From: Pseudomonas cedrina subsp. cedrina
GTDB lineage: Bacteria > Pseudomonadota > Gammaproteobacteria > Pseudomonadales > Pseudomonadaceae
Assembly: GCF_001983175.1 (NCBI RefSeq)
Contig: NZ_MNPW01000011.1
Location: forward strand, 1-64,000
DNA length: 64,000 nt
Reading direction: 5' to 3'
This document shows positions 24,449-32,790 of the stretch, piece by piece. The first letter of the stretch is position 1. Each line of letters opens with the position of its first letter. The notes below the pieces were generated by a model that saw only the letters and a list, made by a program, of their open reading frames with translations, was not told the DNA's origin and ran no database searches. The translations under genes were made by a program, and so were the position numbers.

Positions 24449-24550
24449 TTTTCAGGTGTTTCAGTCAAGAAATCGAGGTTTTCGATCATAGATCATCCAG
24501 ATCCTCGCGCCTAGACTGCGGGTCGCCATGAAGATTGGGAGATCCGTGCA

Positions 24551-25801
24551 ATGACTGACCTTGTATGCAACGCCGTACCCGACAGCCGTCCTGGCGCCGG
24601 GCTGGAGGTAGAACCTGCAACCCCCGCGTGGATGGCCGTATTCTCGCTGGCCATGGGCGTGTTCGGCTTGCTGACCGCCGAGTACCTCCCGGCCAGCCTG
24701 TTGACGCCGATGGCGACTGAGCTGGGTGTGTCCGAAGCGCTGGCCGGCCAGGCGGTAACGATGACGGCCGTGGTGGCGCTGTTTGCCGGCTTGTTGGTGC
24801 CTGGCCTGACGCGCAGTATCGATCGCCGCTGGGTGCTGCTGGGGTTTTCCACCTTGATGATCGCCTCCAATCTGTTGGTGGCGATTTCCTCCAGTTTCGC
24901 CGTGCTGTTGGTGATGCGTATTTTGCTGGGCATCGCCCTGGGCGGGTTCTGGAGCATGGCGGCGGCGGTGGCGATGCGCTTGGTACCGGGTGCTTTGTTG
25001 CCGCGAGCGCTCTCGATCATTTTCAGTGGCATTGCCATCGGGACGGTGGTTGCGGTGCCGCTGGGCAGTTTTCTGGGCGGGCTCTATGGCTGGCGCAGCG
25101 CGTTCTTTGCTGCGGCGGCGGTGGGGGTGGTGACCCTGGCTTTCCAGTCGTTCACGCTGCCGAGCCTTGCGCCGCGTCGGCCGGCACGCCTGCGTACGGT
25201 GCTTGAGGTGTTGCAGCGGCCGGGCATCGCCGTGGGCATGTTGGGTTGTGTGCTGGTGCACAGCGGGCACTTCGCGATGTTCACTTATATTCGGCCTTTC
25301 CTCGAAGGGACGACCGGCATTGGGCCGCAAGGGCTGTCGCTGATGCTGCTGGGTTTTGGTGTGGCCAACTTTGTCGGCACGCTGGTAGCCGGCTGGCTGC
25401 TGCCTCGTCACCCGCTGGCCACCCTGGTGCTGATGCCCGCGCTGGTGGGCGTTGCGGCACTGGCGTTGGTCCTGTTGCCGGCCTCGGTACCGGGGCAGGC
25501 CGTTCTGTTGGCCGTTTGGGGCCTGGCCTTTGGTGGCGTGCCGGTGGCGTGGTCGAACTGGGTCGCCAGCGCGGTCCCTGACCAGGCGGAAAGCGCCGGA
25601 GGCATGGTGGTGGCGTCTGTGCAGTCGGCCATCGCCACAGGCGCGGCGGCTGGCGGTGCGATGTTCAGCTTCGGTGGCAGCGCAGGCGTATTTGTCGCAG
25701 CGGCCGTGCTGATGCTGCTGGCCGCGTTGCTGATTGCACTGTGTGTGCGGGTCCCTTCCGTCCATGGCGCTGCCCGGAGCAGGCCGGCGCTGCACCTCTG
25801 A
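24551..25801 (+). CDS. MFS transporter, NepI/YdhP-like
   Basis: A 416-residue major facilitator transporter with 12 predicted membrane helices and the drug:H+ antiporter style of loops (VLGFSTLMIASNLLVAISSS region and RILLGIALGGFWSMAAA, the motif seen in the NepI/AraJ group of purine-nucleoside or sugar exporters). Functional assignment is by resemblance only. GGGAGA lies about 9 nt before ATG. Divergent from the AraC regulator, so induction by its ligand is likely. Confidence 0.88.
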   Translation: MTDLVCNAVPDSRPGAGLEVEPATPAWMAVFSLAMGVFGLLTAEYLPASLLTPMATELGVSEALAGQAVTMTAVVALFAGLLVPGLTRSIDRRWVLLGFSTLMIASNLLVAISSSFAVLLVMRILLGIALGGFWSMAAAVAMRLVPGALLPRALSIIFSGIAIGTVVAVPLGSFLGGLYGWRSAFFAAAAVGVVTLAFQSFTLPSLAPRRPARLRTVLEVLQRPGIAVGMLGCVLVHSGHFAMFTYIRPFLEGTTGIGPQGLSLMLLGFGVANFVGTLVAGWLLPRHPLATLVLMPALVGVAALALVLLPASVPGQAVLLAVWGLAFGGVPVAWSNWVASAVPDQAESAGGMVVASVQSAIATGAAAGGAMFSFGGSAGVFVAAAVLMLLAALLIALCVRVPSVHGAARSRPALHL

Positions 25802-25810
25802 TCCAGCTCC

Positions 25811-25858
25811 CCAAGCCGCCGGTGCGCAGCTTGATTAAGCTTTGCTTCGGCGGCTTGG
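25811..25858. terminator. Convergent-gene inverted repeat
   Basis: Perfect 10-bp stem CCAAGCCGCC (25811-25820) with GGCGGCTTGG (25849-25858), enclosing a smaller AGCTTGATTAAGCT palindrome, between the convergent MFS and VOC genes. It lacks a long T-run, but position and strength suit a bidirectional terminator. Confidence 0.5.
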
Positions 25859-25859
25859 C

Positions 25860-26297
25860 TCAGGCCTTGTTTGGGTAGGCCGGTCGCTCGCCCAACCGCT
25901 CTACCAGCCTCACCAGATAACCGTCGGGATCCTGGACGATGAATTCGCGCTGGCCTACCTCAACATTTTCAGCCCGATACCAAGTGTCTTTGCAGGCTCG
26001 ATAGAGTGGAAAACCCGCCTCATCAAGCTTGCAGAGGATGGGCGCAACCGCCTCGACATCAATCTGTAGGTTGATGCCTCTTCCAAACGGCTTGGCCAAC
26101 GGCGCAGTCAGCCATTGACCCGCGTCGGGCTCAACCTGCTCAAGCATGATTTGGGCGCCATTCAAATCCAGGTAGGCAAACCCGTCTTCCGGGCGTTGAT
26201 AAGCTATTTTGAAACCCAGGCAAGCAACCCAAAAAGCCAGGCTGTTATCCAGGTGGGTGTCCATTAACTCCGGAACCAGTTTGTTACGTTCGAACAT
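25860..26297 (-). CDS. VOC family protein (bleomycin-resistance-like)
   Basis: A 145-residue glyoxalase/bleomycin-resistance fold protein. Two beta-alpha-beta-beta-beta modules: VPELMDTHLDNSLAFWVACL and FKIAYQRPEDGFAYLDLNGA in the first, FGRGINLQIDVEAV and EFIVQDPDGYLVRLVE in the second. The late Glu/Asp-Pro-Asp-Gly motif is the hallmark of the family. Members bind drugs or act as metal enzymes; the substrate cannot be inferred. Single gene, converging on the MFS gene across an inverted repeat. Confidence 0.88.
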   Translation of the reverse strand: MFERNKLVPELMDTHLDNSLAFWVACLGFKIAYQRPEDGFAYLDLNGAQIMLEQVEPDAGQWLTAPLAKPFGRGINLQIDVEAVAPILCKLDEAGFPLYRACKDTWYRAENVEVGQREFIVQDPDGYLVRLVERLGERPAYPNKA

Positions 26298-26345
26298 AAG
26301 ATGACTTCCATTTCACGAAATTTTCCGTCATGTTCCTGACCGAAC

Positions 26346-27290
26346 TCAGGGGTTGGCTTTCAGCCGCCCCAGCACCGCCGTCCGTAGGCAACCCCAGGCG
26401 ATGAAGCCAATAACCAGTACCTCGGCTACACCCATCAGCACATTGAATGAAAAAGTGAGCGGTTGTTCGGCCCAGTAGAACGTCGTATACCCCGAGCGAA
26501 ACCCGTTGATCCGAAGTCGTCCACTGAACACCGCGGGCACCAATGCAACAACTTGGGTCAGCTCCAGCACTGCCAGGAAAGCACCCAGCAAGGTGAGCAG
26601 GGCGCGTAGGGGGATGCCGAGTTTTTCAGAGGGTTCAACCGCAGGCGCGGGGCCTTTGGCTTTGCGCAACCTGGCGCTCTTGGCGGGCGACGGGGCAGGG
26701 CGATAAGGTGCCGGCTTGCCGACGGCCGATCCGATGACGACCTCGGTGGGCACGGCGACGTTCAAGTAGTCGGCCAGCGCCTGCAGCCACGCATCGGTGC
26801 GCTTGCTTCCCGGCACCACCGGCACGTTATCGGTGGTCAAGCGCTGTTCGCTGCCGTCGCGCATCACCAGCCATAGCTGGGTGTAGGCGGGCTCGGCCTG
26901 TTCGCGGCGGCGAAGTTCGAGGGCGCGCGGTGTGTCGATTCTGAAGACCGACACGATACGTTCGCGACGCCCGAAAAAGTTTTGCGTGCGGCACTTGCCT
27001 TCACCGTCGAGGCGCGACAACAACAACGACTCGCGCATGCCCATGTACACCATCAGCGACAGGCCCAGGGCAGGCATCAGGAGCAGCGCGAGCACTAACA
27101 ACAGGGTCGACAGTGGGTCCAGGTCCGCCAGTTGTGATTGCCATTCGGTGAGCCAGAATCCCACGCATGCCACCGGCAGGGTAAAGGCGATTGCGCCGAC
27201 CAGCAGCACGACCATGCTCTGCACCCGATTGCATGAGTGGATGTGCAGGTCACCGTTGGCGGTGAGTTCGAAGCGGTGCCCAATTAGCAT
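26346..27290 (-). CDS. Uncharacterised inner-membrane protein
   Basis: A 314-residue protein with four strong hydrophobic segments: a pair near the N-terminus (VVLLVGAIAFTLPVACVGFWL and LSTLLLVLALLLMPALGLSL), a ~110-residue cytosolic middle with a Pro/Ala/Lys-rich linker, and a pair near the end (RALLTLLGAFLAVLELTQVV and FNVLMGVAEVLVIGFIAWGC). No family recognised. ATG 27290 (MLIGHRFEL) is preferred to the TTG at 27317. No operon partner is evident. Confidence 0.75.
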   Translation of the reverse strand: MLIGHRFELTANGDLHIHSCNRVQSMVVLLVGAIAFTLPVACVGFWLTEWQSQLADLDPLSTLLLVLALLLMPALGLSLMVYMGMRESLLLSRLDGEGKCRTQNFFGRRERIVSVFRIDTPRALELRRREQAEPAYTQLWLVMRDGSEQRLTTDNVPVVPGSKRTDAWLQALADYLNVAVPTEVVIGSAVGKPAPYRPAPSPAKSARLRKAKGPAPAVEPSEKLGIPLRALLTLLGAFLAVLELTQVVALVPAVFSGRLRINGFRSGYTTFYWAEQPLTFSFNVLMGVAEVLVIGFIAWGCLRTAVLGRLKANP

Positions 27291-27537
27291 GCCGGGGTCT
27301 CTATGCACTGGCTTCAAGGCCGGCGCGCAGGCCGGGGTCGAGGTTGATGCTGCGCAGGATACCTTAAGCCGGGCCCGCCGCGATTGTCCTCGATTAGATT
27401 GAACACCCGAAAACCCAGGCCGCCTAACCCTGACAGGCCACTTGACTGCATCGTCAGATGCAAGGGGCGTTTACCTGGCTGCGACCGACCATGCGCGACA
27501 ACGCATGCGCCGTCGCAGGCTTCAAAAGGGGGTTTCA

Positions 27538-28665
27538 ATGATCGAGGATTTCGCAGGTTTTTTCACCACGTACACCCTTCTGGGTATTTCGCTGGCCAGT
27601 TGGGCCCTGGCGGTTTGCGCCGCTGCGCTCAGCTACTTACTGGCAAGAACAGCCATTCGTTTTGTTTTTCGCAAGGTCCAGGCCAGGGCAAGCGTCGACA
27701 ATGGTCATCTGAGTTATATCGCCAGCCAAGTGCTGTCGGCGACCAGCACCACATTACTGCTATTGGCGTCGATCCTGGTCGGGATTGGTCTGCTGGATCT
27801 GCCGGAGCGCTGGCTTGGCCGGGTCAGCAGCCTGTGGTTTGTGGTGGCGGCGTTGCAGATCGGCCTGTGGGCCAACCGCGCCTTGGCGCTTGGGTTGCAC
27901 CGCTATTTTTCTCGGCACAGCGCCACTGGGACGTTTCAAGCGAGCGCCCTGGCCACCCTGAGTCTGTGGGGCGTCAGGGTGTTGTTATGGGCGGTGATCC
28001 TGCTCGCGATGCTGTCGAATCTGGGCGTCAATATCACTGCGTTTGTCGCCAGCCTCGGCGTGGGCGGTATCGCGGTGGCGCTGGCGGTGCAGAACATTCT
28101 GGGCGATGTGTTCGCCTCGCTGTCCATTGCGGTCGACAAACCCTTTGAAGTCGGCGACTTCATCGTGGTGGGCACGCTCGCCGGTACGGTTGAGCATGTC
28201 GGCCTCAAGACCACGCGCATTCGCAGCCTGGGTGGCGAGCAGATAGTCATGGCCAACGCCGACATGATCGGCAGCACCATCCAGAACTACAAGCGGCTGC
28301 AGGAGCGGCGGATCGTGTTCGAATTTCGCCTGACCTACGACTGCTCCACCGAACAGATCCGGCAGGTGACACAACGGGTGCAAGACATTATCAAAGGTGA
28401 AGAACTGGCCAGGTTCGACCGCTGTCATTTCAGGAGTTTTGGTGAGAGCGCGCTGGAGTTCGAAACCGTCTATATCGTTCTGGACGCGAGCTATAACGTC
28501 TATATGGATGTGCAGCAACGGATCAACCTGAGCATCATGGAAGCGGTGGCCGAACTGGGTGCTTGCTTTGCATTCCCGTCGCGCACCGTCCATGTGGCTT
28601 CGCTGCCAGAGGCGGCGGCAGCGCCTTCGCGGACGCAGGTTTCATCGCGTGTGGAGCATGCCTGA
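27538..28665 (+). CDS. Mechanosensitive ion channel, MscS family
   Basis: A 375-residue MscS-type channel. Several N-terminal membrane segments are followed by the pore-lining helix and cytoplasmic vestibule: FVASLGVGGIAVALAVQNIL (TM3 with its alternating Gly/Ala pattern), then GDVFASLSIAVDKPFEVGDF and VEHVGLKTTRIRSLGGEQIV, the beta-domain signature. It releases solutes on hypo-osmotic shock. ATG 27538 has GGGG about 7 nt upstream; a 32-residue extension is open but basic and unlikely. The C-terminal Ala/Pro tail is disordered. Confidence 0.93.
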   Translation: MIEDFAGFFTTYTLLGISLASWALAVCAAALSYLLARTAIRFVFRKVQARASVDNGHLSYIASQVLSATSTTLLLLASILVGIGLLDLPERWLGRVSSLWFVVAALQIGLWANRALALGLHRYFSRHSATGTFQASALATLSLWGVRVLLWAVILLAMLSNLGVNITAFVASLGVGGIAVALAVQNILGDVFASLSIAVDKPFEVGDFIVVGTLAGTVEHVGLKTTRIRSLGGEQIVMANADMIGSTIQNYKRLQERRIVFEFRLTYDCSTEQIRQVTQRVQDIIKGEELARFDRCHFRSFGESALEFETVYIVLDASYNVYMDVQQRINLSIMEAVAELGACFAFPSRTVHVASLPEAAAAPSRTQVSSRVEHA

Positions 28666-28680
28666 TGTGACTGACGAACC

Positions 28681-28766
28681 GGCTGCGAAGGCGGCGGCAA
28701 GGCTGGCATCTCATTGCCTGACCCACCGCTTTCGCAGCCTCGCTAAAGCTCGACAGCTCCCACAGG
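28681..28766. repeat. REP pair, TGTGGGAGC type
   Basis: GGCTGCGAAGGCGGCGG then, inverted, CGCAGCCTCGCTAAAGCTCG and AGCTCCCACAGG. The left outer arm is missing, perhaps lost into the end of the channel gene. Confidence 0.8.
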
Positions 28767-28770
28767 AGAC

Positions 28771-29706
28771 TTACCGAATATTCTTGTCCAGAAACGCCCG
28801 AATGACCGGAATGATCTCCTGGCCATGCGTCTCCAGCGCAAAGTGCCCAGTGTCATAAAACCGAATATCCGCTTCTGGAATATCGCGCTTCCAGGCCTCG
28901 GCCCCGGCCGGCAGGAAGAACGGATCATTCTTGCCCCACACCGCCAGCAACGGCGGCTGGTACTGGCGGAAGTACGCCTGGAACGCCGGGTACATCGCTA
29001 CGTTCGAGGCGTAGTCCAACACCAGGTCGAGCTGGATTTCGGCATTGCCTGGCCGGGATATCTGCAAGCCTTCCAGCGTGTAGCCATCGGGCGAGACCGA
29101 GCTTTTGTCGGCCACACCCTCAAGGTATTGCCACTTGATCGAGGCCGGGGTCGGGAAGTCATGCAGGGCTTCACGATTCTGCTGGGTGGGCGCATGCCAA
29201 TAACGTTGGATAGGCACCCAGCCGGTACCCAAGCCTTCTTCATACGCGTTGCCGTTCTGGGAAATGATCGCGGTCACGCGTTCGGGGTGGGCGACGGCCA
29301 GGCGCCAGCCAACAGGAGCGCCGTAGTCGTGGACCATCAGTGCGTATTTATTGAGTTTGAGCTGTTCGGTGAACTCACCGATGGTCTTTGCCAATTGGCT
29401 GAAGGTGTAGGCGTATTCGCCGCGCGGCGGAGCTTCGGTGTAGCCGAAGGCCGGCAGGTCCGGCGCGATCACGTGGTAACGGTCGGCGAGTGCAGGCATG
29501 AGGTCGCGGAACATGAAGGACGAGCCGGCGAAGCCGTGCAGCAGCAGGACGGTCGGCGCGTCCGGGTTGCCTGCCTCACGGTAGAAGACCTTCACGTCGC
29601 CGACCTGCGCATGGCGGTAATGCACCGGGTTGTCTGCGGCGGACGCACCGCTGATCAGCAGGGAGGCGGTGAGCCCGGCAGCGGCAATGGATTTGGATGA
29701 GGTCAT
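28771..29706 (-). CDS. Exported alpha/beta hydrolase (haloalkane dehalogenase-like)
   Basis: A 311-residue protein with a signal peptide (AAAGLTASLLISGASA, cut before ADN). The core is an alpha/beta hydrolase: oxyanion region LLLHGFAGSSFMFRDL, nucleophile elbow VHDYGAPVGW with an Asp nucleophile (D, as in epoxide hydrolases and haloalkane dehalogenases rather than Ser), and the catalytic His in DTGHFALETH. ATG 29706 with AGGAA upstream. Divergent from a CGNR regulator with 96 bp between the starts, which probably controls it. Exported Asp-type hydrolases of this kind are uncommon. Confidence 0.85.
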   Translation of the reverse strand: MTSSKSIAAAGLTASLLISGASAADNPVHYRHAQVGDVKVFYREAGNPDAPTVLLLHGFAGSSFMFRDLMPALADRYHVIAPDLPAFGYTEAPPRGEYAYTFSQLAKTIGEFTEQLKLNKYALMVHDYGAPVGWRLAVAHPERVTAIISQNGNAYEEGLGTGWVPIQRYWHAPTQQNREALHDFPTPASIKWQYLEGVADKSSVSPDGYTLEGLQISRPGNAEIQLDLVLDYASNVAMYPAFQAYFRQYQPPLLAVWGKNDPFFLPAGAEAWKRDIPEADIRFYDTGHFALETHGQEIIPVIRAFLDKNIR

Positions 29707-29802
29707 GATGTGCTTCCTATGTAACCGTTTAAGTGGTGGTTTGAAGGTTATGCTTGAGTCTGGTAACCTGTCAAACATATTTTCATTAGTTACAGGCTGC
29801 CC

Positions 29803-30384
29803 ATGAATCCGATCAGCACTGCCCCAGGCGCACTTTTTCTGGCTGACAACCTGGCGCTCGACTTCATCAATACGCAGTACGGTGTGGGTGATCAGCGCCA
29901 TGACTGCTTTATTGATGACCAAGGCGTCATGAGCTGGCTGACACAGGCGGGGCTGTTGCGCGAGCACGCCGGCCCGACGTCGCCGCCCGGGCTGCTGGCC
30001 CTCGCGCGTGAGCTGCGCGCGTGTGCAAGTGCTGTGGTGAAGGCTGCAATGACCGGCGGTCCTGCCGATCTCACGGTGATCAACCAGGTGCTTGAAGCGG
30101 GGCGCCCGGTAAGCAGGCTGGAATGGGCGGCGGATACAGCGGCGTTGCGCATTGCCACCCAGCCCAAAGACAGCAGTGCGGCCAGCCTGCTCTGGCCGGT
30201 GGCCGACGCCTTGGCCAGCCTGGTCACGCACGACAAGTTCGAGTTCGTGCGCCAATGCGAGGCCCATGATTGCGTGCTGCTGTTCCACGACTTGAGCAAG
30301 TCACACCGCCGCCGCTGGTGCAGCATGGCGACCTGCGGCAATCGGATGAAGGTGGCGGCTTTTCGTGCCAGGCACAAACTTTAG
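29803..30384 (+). CDS. CGNR zinc-finger (ABATE domain) regulator
   Basis: A 193-residue protein of the ABATE/CGNR family: an N-terminal ABATE domain beginning LFLADNLALDFINT and a C-terminal zinc-finger module CEAHDC...HRRRWCSMATCGNRMKVAAFR, four cysteines with the eponymous CGNR. These are putative DNA-binding regulators, usually next to and divergent from the gene they control. Here that is the exported hydrolase. Short GTAAC/GTTAC repeats in the 96-bp gap are candidate sites. Confidence 0.9.
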   Translation: MNPISTAPGALFLADNLALDFINTQYGVGDQRHDCFIDDQGVMSWLTQAGLLREHAGPTSPPGLLALARELRACASAVVKAAMTGGPADLTVINQVLEAGRPVSRLEWAADTAALRIATQPKDSSAASLLWPVADALASLVTHDKFEFVRQCEAHDCVLLFHDLSKSHRRRWCSMATCGNRMKVAAFRARHKL

Positions 30385-30547
30385 AAGGCAAGCGCATTAG
30401 ACTGCGCCAACCTTCACAACCGCTGCGGCGCGGCCACTGACAAAAACCGGACGCCAGGTGCTGCCTGCTTGCGCAAACAACTCGAGGCGACCGGCTGGGA
30501 TGAAGCGCATGCGACTGGCTACAGCCGTGACTCGTTAGATTACGGCA

Positions 30548-30916
30548 TTACACCAGCGCAGCTGCGGTGGTGGGTTCGCCGTCCACCACCACGTTATAAG
30601 GCGCTTGCTCGCGATCACGCAGGCCGTAATCTCGAATTACCGAGGTCACGCGCACGCGGTAGTCATCGAAGATTTTGTCGCGCCCGGCGCGTTGGGCCGA
30701 CAGGTGCGCCGTCACGTTGCGCCACTGCACCACGGCTTCCTCATCGCGCCAGGTGGTGACCGACATCACCTTCTTGGGGTTCAGCGTGCTTTGAAAGCAT
30801 TCGACGGAGATGAACCCTTCCATGGGTTCAAGCAATGGGGTCAGCTTGTTGACCAGGTCGACATAGGTCTCGCCCTGGCCTGGCAGGGCTTGCAATTCAA
30901 ACAAAACAACGATCAT
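30548..30916 (-). CDS. Putative quinol monooxygenase (ABM domain)
   Basis: A 122-residue antibiotic-biosynthesis-monooxygenase (ABM)-type protein, a dimeric ferredoxin-like fold: MIVVLFELQALPGQGETYVD, PLLEPMEGFISVECFQ and VMSVTTWRDEEAVVQW. The start at 30916 has AGGAG 8 nt upstream. It ends the left arm of the N-oxygenase cluster, 80 bp after the amidotransferase-like gene, so co-transcription is likely. ABM proteins oxidise aromatic or quinol substrates or detoxify them; here a tailoring or protective role in the cluster is inferred. The 163 bp to the convergent CGNR gene contain nothing recognisable. Confidence 0.82.
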   Translation of the reverse strand: MIVVLFELQALPGQGETYVDLVNKLTPLLEPMEGFISVECFQSTLNPKKVMSVTTWRDEEAVVQWRNVTAHLSAQRAGRDKIFDDYRVRVTSVIRDYGLRDREQAPYNVVVDGEPTTAAALV

Positions 30917-30996
30917 TTTTGGACTCCTCATCCTTGACGGTACTGCTCAGGTGGTTCTACACGGTGCACAGGCGGGGAGCGGTTGCCCCAACCGCT

Positions 30997-31707
30997 TCAG
31001 TGTTTTATCGGGTTGCCCAGGTTGTTCAACCACGCCCGCATGACGTCACCCGCCGCGCGGGTCAGGCGGTCGCCGAGGCGCAGGGCTTCGCTGCGCAACG
31101 CAACAGGGTCGATGCCCGTTTGTGCCAGTTCGCTGGCATGGCCGACCAGCCATTGCTCGATGTTCGCGGTATCTGCTTCGAGGTGAAATTGCAGGCCCAG
31201 AATCGTGTTGCCCACGGCGAACGCCTGATGGGCACCCACCTGGGTGCTGGCCAGCAGCAAAGCGCCTTCGGGCACATCGAACTGGTCGCCGTGCCAGTGC
31301 AGCACAGGGGTGTCCATCAATGCGGCGAGCGGCGATGCTTGCCCGGCAGGGGTCAGGGTCAGCGGTGAAAAACCGATCTCCTTGACCCCCATCGGATAAA
31401 CGTCGGCGTGCATGGCTCGGGCGATCAGTTGCGCGCCCAGGCAGATGCCCAGCAGAGGGTTGCCGGACGCCACGCGCTGGCGCACCAGGTTGAGTTCGTC
31501 ATGCAGAAACGGATACAGCTGCTCATCATGGGCCCCAATAGGACCGCCGAGCACGATCAGCAAGTCGGCCTGCAACACCTGCTCGCTGTAAATGACGTCC
31601 ACCGTGGGGTCCAGGTAAATCAGCGTATAGCCTTCTTCGGCCAGAACGGTATCCAGGGTGCCAACGTCTTCAAAATGAATGTGGCGCAGTGCAATGGCAG
31701 TTTTCAT
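30997..31707 (-). CDS. Class I glutamine amidotransferase-like protein
   Basis: A 236-residue GMP-synthase-type class I glutaminase domain with an apparently complete triad: C89 in LGICLGAQ, H175 and E177 in LQFHLEAD. No synthase domain is attached. Stand-alone homologues hydrolyse gamma-glutamyl bonds or supply ammonia to a partner. Start at 31707 (MKTAIALRH); ATG 31719 is an in-frame alternative. It follows the ferredoxin reductase gene by 36 bp in the left arm, so an amide-forming or gamma-glutamyl-removing step in this pathway is plausible. Confidence 0.85.
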   Translation of the reverse strand: MKTAIALRHIHFEDVGTLDTVLAEEGYTLIYLDPTVDVIYSEQVLQADLLIVLGGPIGAHDEQLYPFLHDELNLVRQRVASGNPLLGICLGAQLIARAMHADVYPMGVKEIGFSPLTLTPAGQASPLAALMDTPVLHWHGDQFDVPEGALLLASTQVGAHQAFAVGNTILGLQFHLEADTANIEQWLVGHASELAQTGIDPVALRSEALRLGDRLTRAAGDVMRAWLNNLGNPIKH

Positions 31708-31743
31708 GGAAACACTCAACGGTTAAAAAAGGACGGTTAGGGT

Positions 31744-32790
31744 TCAAGCCGTGGGGGTGAGGTCGACCTTGATCGTCCCCGACCGCGGGAAGGTGCAGCA
31801 GGCGAGGGCGTAGCCTTCGTCCTTGTCCTTGTCCGTCAGGCAGAAGTCGGGCTCAAGGGTGTAGTGACCCTCCGACACCTTCAGCCGGCAGTGCCCACAG
31901 ATACCCGCGCGGCAAAGGCTGCGCACTTGGATACCGCTGGTTTCGAGCATCTCCAGCAAGCTCTTGCCGGCGGCTGGCTCCAGTATTTGATCGTTGTGGT
32001 TCAAGTACAGGCGCAGCGTCGTGTCGGTCGGGGCCTCGGCCGGTGCGGCCGGTGGCGTGAACGACTCGATCAGCAAGCGGCTGGCGGGGAACATGGCCAA
32101 CATGTACTCGCGCATGCCCTGGGCGAAGCCATGGCTGCCACAGATCACCACCCGCTCGGGGTCACCCAACCGGCTCAGGTCCTGGGCGTGGGGACGACCG
32201 GCGCGCAAATGCCCGTTGCTGTTAACCGCTTCGCGGGTGACGAACACCTGCAAGGAGAACCACGAGGTGGTCAGCTCAAGCTCCAGCAGCTCGTGCAGGA
32301 AAGGGATCTCGGCGAGTGTCGGGACACACAGCAGCAGGCTCACATCGGGCACCGCCAATGTGCGTCGCGCGCGCTCGGCCAGGCCGCGCAGCAATGCAAT
32401 CGGCAAAGTGATGCCGATGCCGCCAGCGAGCATGCCGACCTGTCGGCAACCCAGCACCGACGCCAGCGAAATATCACCCGCCACAAACTGCACCGAGATG
32501 CTCGAGCCGGCTTGCAGCGTAGCGTGCAATTGGTCCGAGACCCCGCCATGGCCTTCGCGCCTGACCGCAATGTCGAACCGGTCGGCGCCGCGCTTGCGCG
32601 TGATCGAATAAAGCCGCTGGTGAGGTGTGCCCGCCATGTCTGCGGCGTGCAGGGCCACGTGTTTGCCAGCTTCCAGGCTGTCTAGGAATTCGGCGGATGC
32701 GCCCAGCACGCGAAGGGCGAAGACTTTTACGTTGGCGGTTTCAACGCTCACGTGTTCGCACAGTGCCTGAAGAGACGTCAAGGTATTCAT
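31744..32790 (-). CDS. Ferredoxin reductase (FAD/NAD domains plus C-terminal 2Fe-2S)
   Basis: A 348-residue phthalate-dioxygenase-reductase/VanB-type protein: flavin-binding barrel (LYSITRKRGADRFDIAVRRE), NAD(P) domain (MLAGGIGITLPIALLRGLAE) and a C-terminal plant-type ferredoxin with C-x4-C-x2-C-x29-C (CRAGICGHC...ALAC). Its start overlaps the stop of the AurF-type gene by 4 bp, indicating tight coupling. The likely job is supplying electrons to that diiron N-oxygenase, which needs two electrons per O2. No Rieske oxygenase is nearby to claim it instead. Confidence 0.88.
   Translation of the reverse strand: MNTLTSLQALCEHVSVETANVKVFALRVLGASAEFLDSLEAGKHVALHAADMAGTPHQRLYSITRKRGADRFDIAVRREGHGGVSDQLHATLQAGSSISVQFVAGDISLASVLGCRQVGMLAGGIGITLPIALLRGLAERARRTLAVPDVSLLLCVPTLAEIPFLHELLELELTTSWFSLQVFVTREAVNSNGHLRAGRPHAQDLSRLGDPERVVICGSHGFAQGMREYMLAMFPASRLLIESFTPPAAPAEAPTDTTLRLYLNHNDQILEPAAGKSLLEMLETSGIQVRSLCRAGICGHCRLKVSEGHYTLEPDFCLTDKDKDEGYALACCTFPRSGTIKVDLTPTA

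Noticed and set aside
24461..25795. 444-codon minus-strand frame opposite the MFS gene
   Set aside because: Composition is Arg/Gln/His-rich, with no domain; a mirror of the GC-rich MFS gene.
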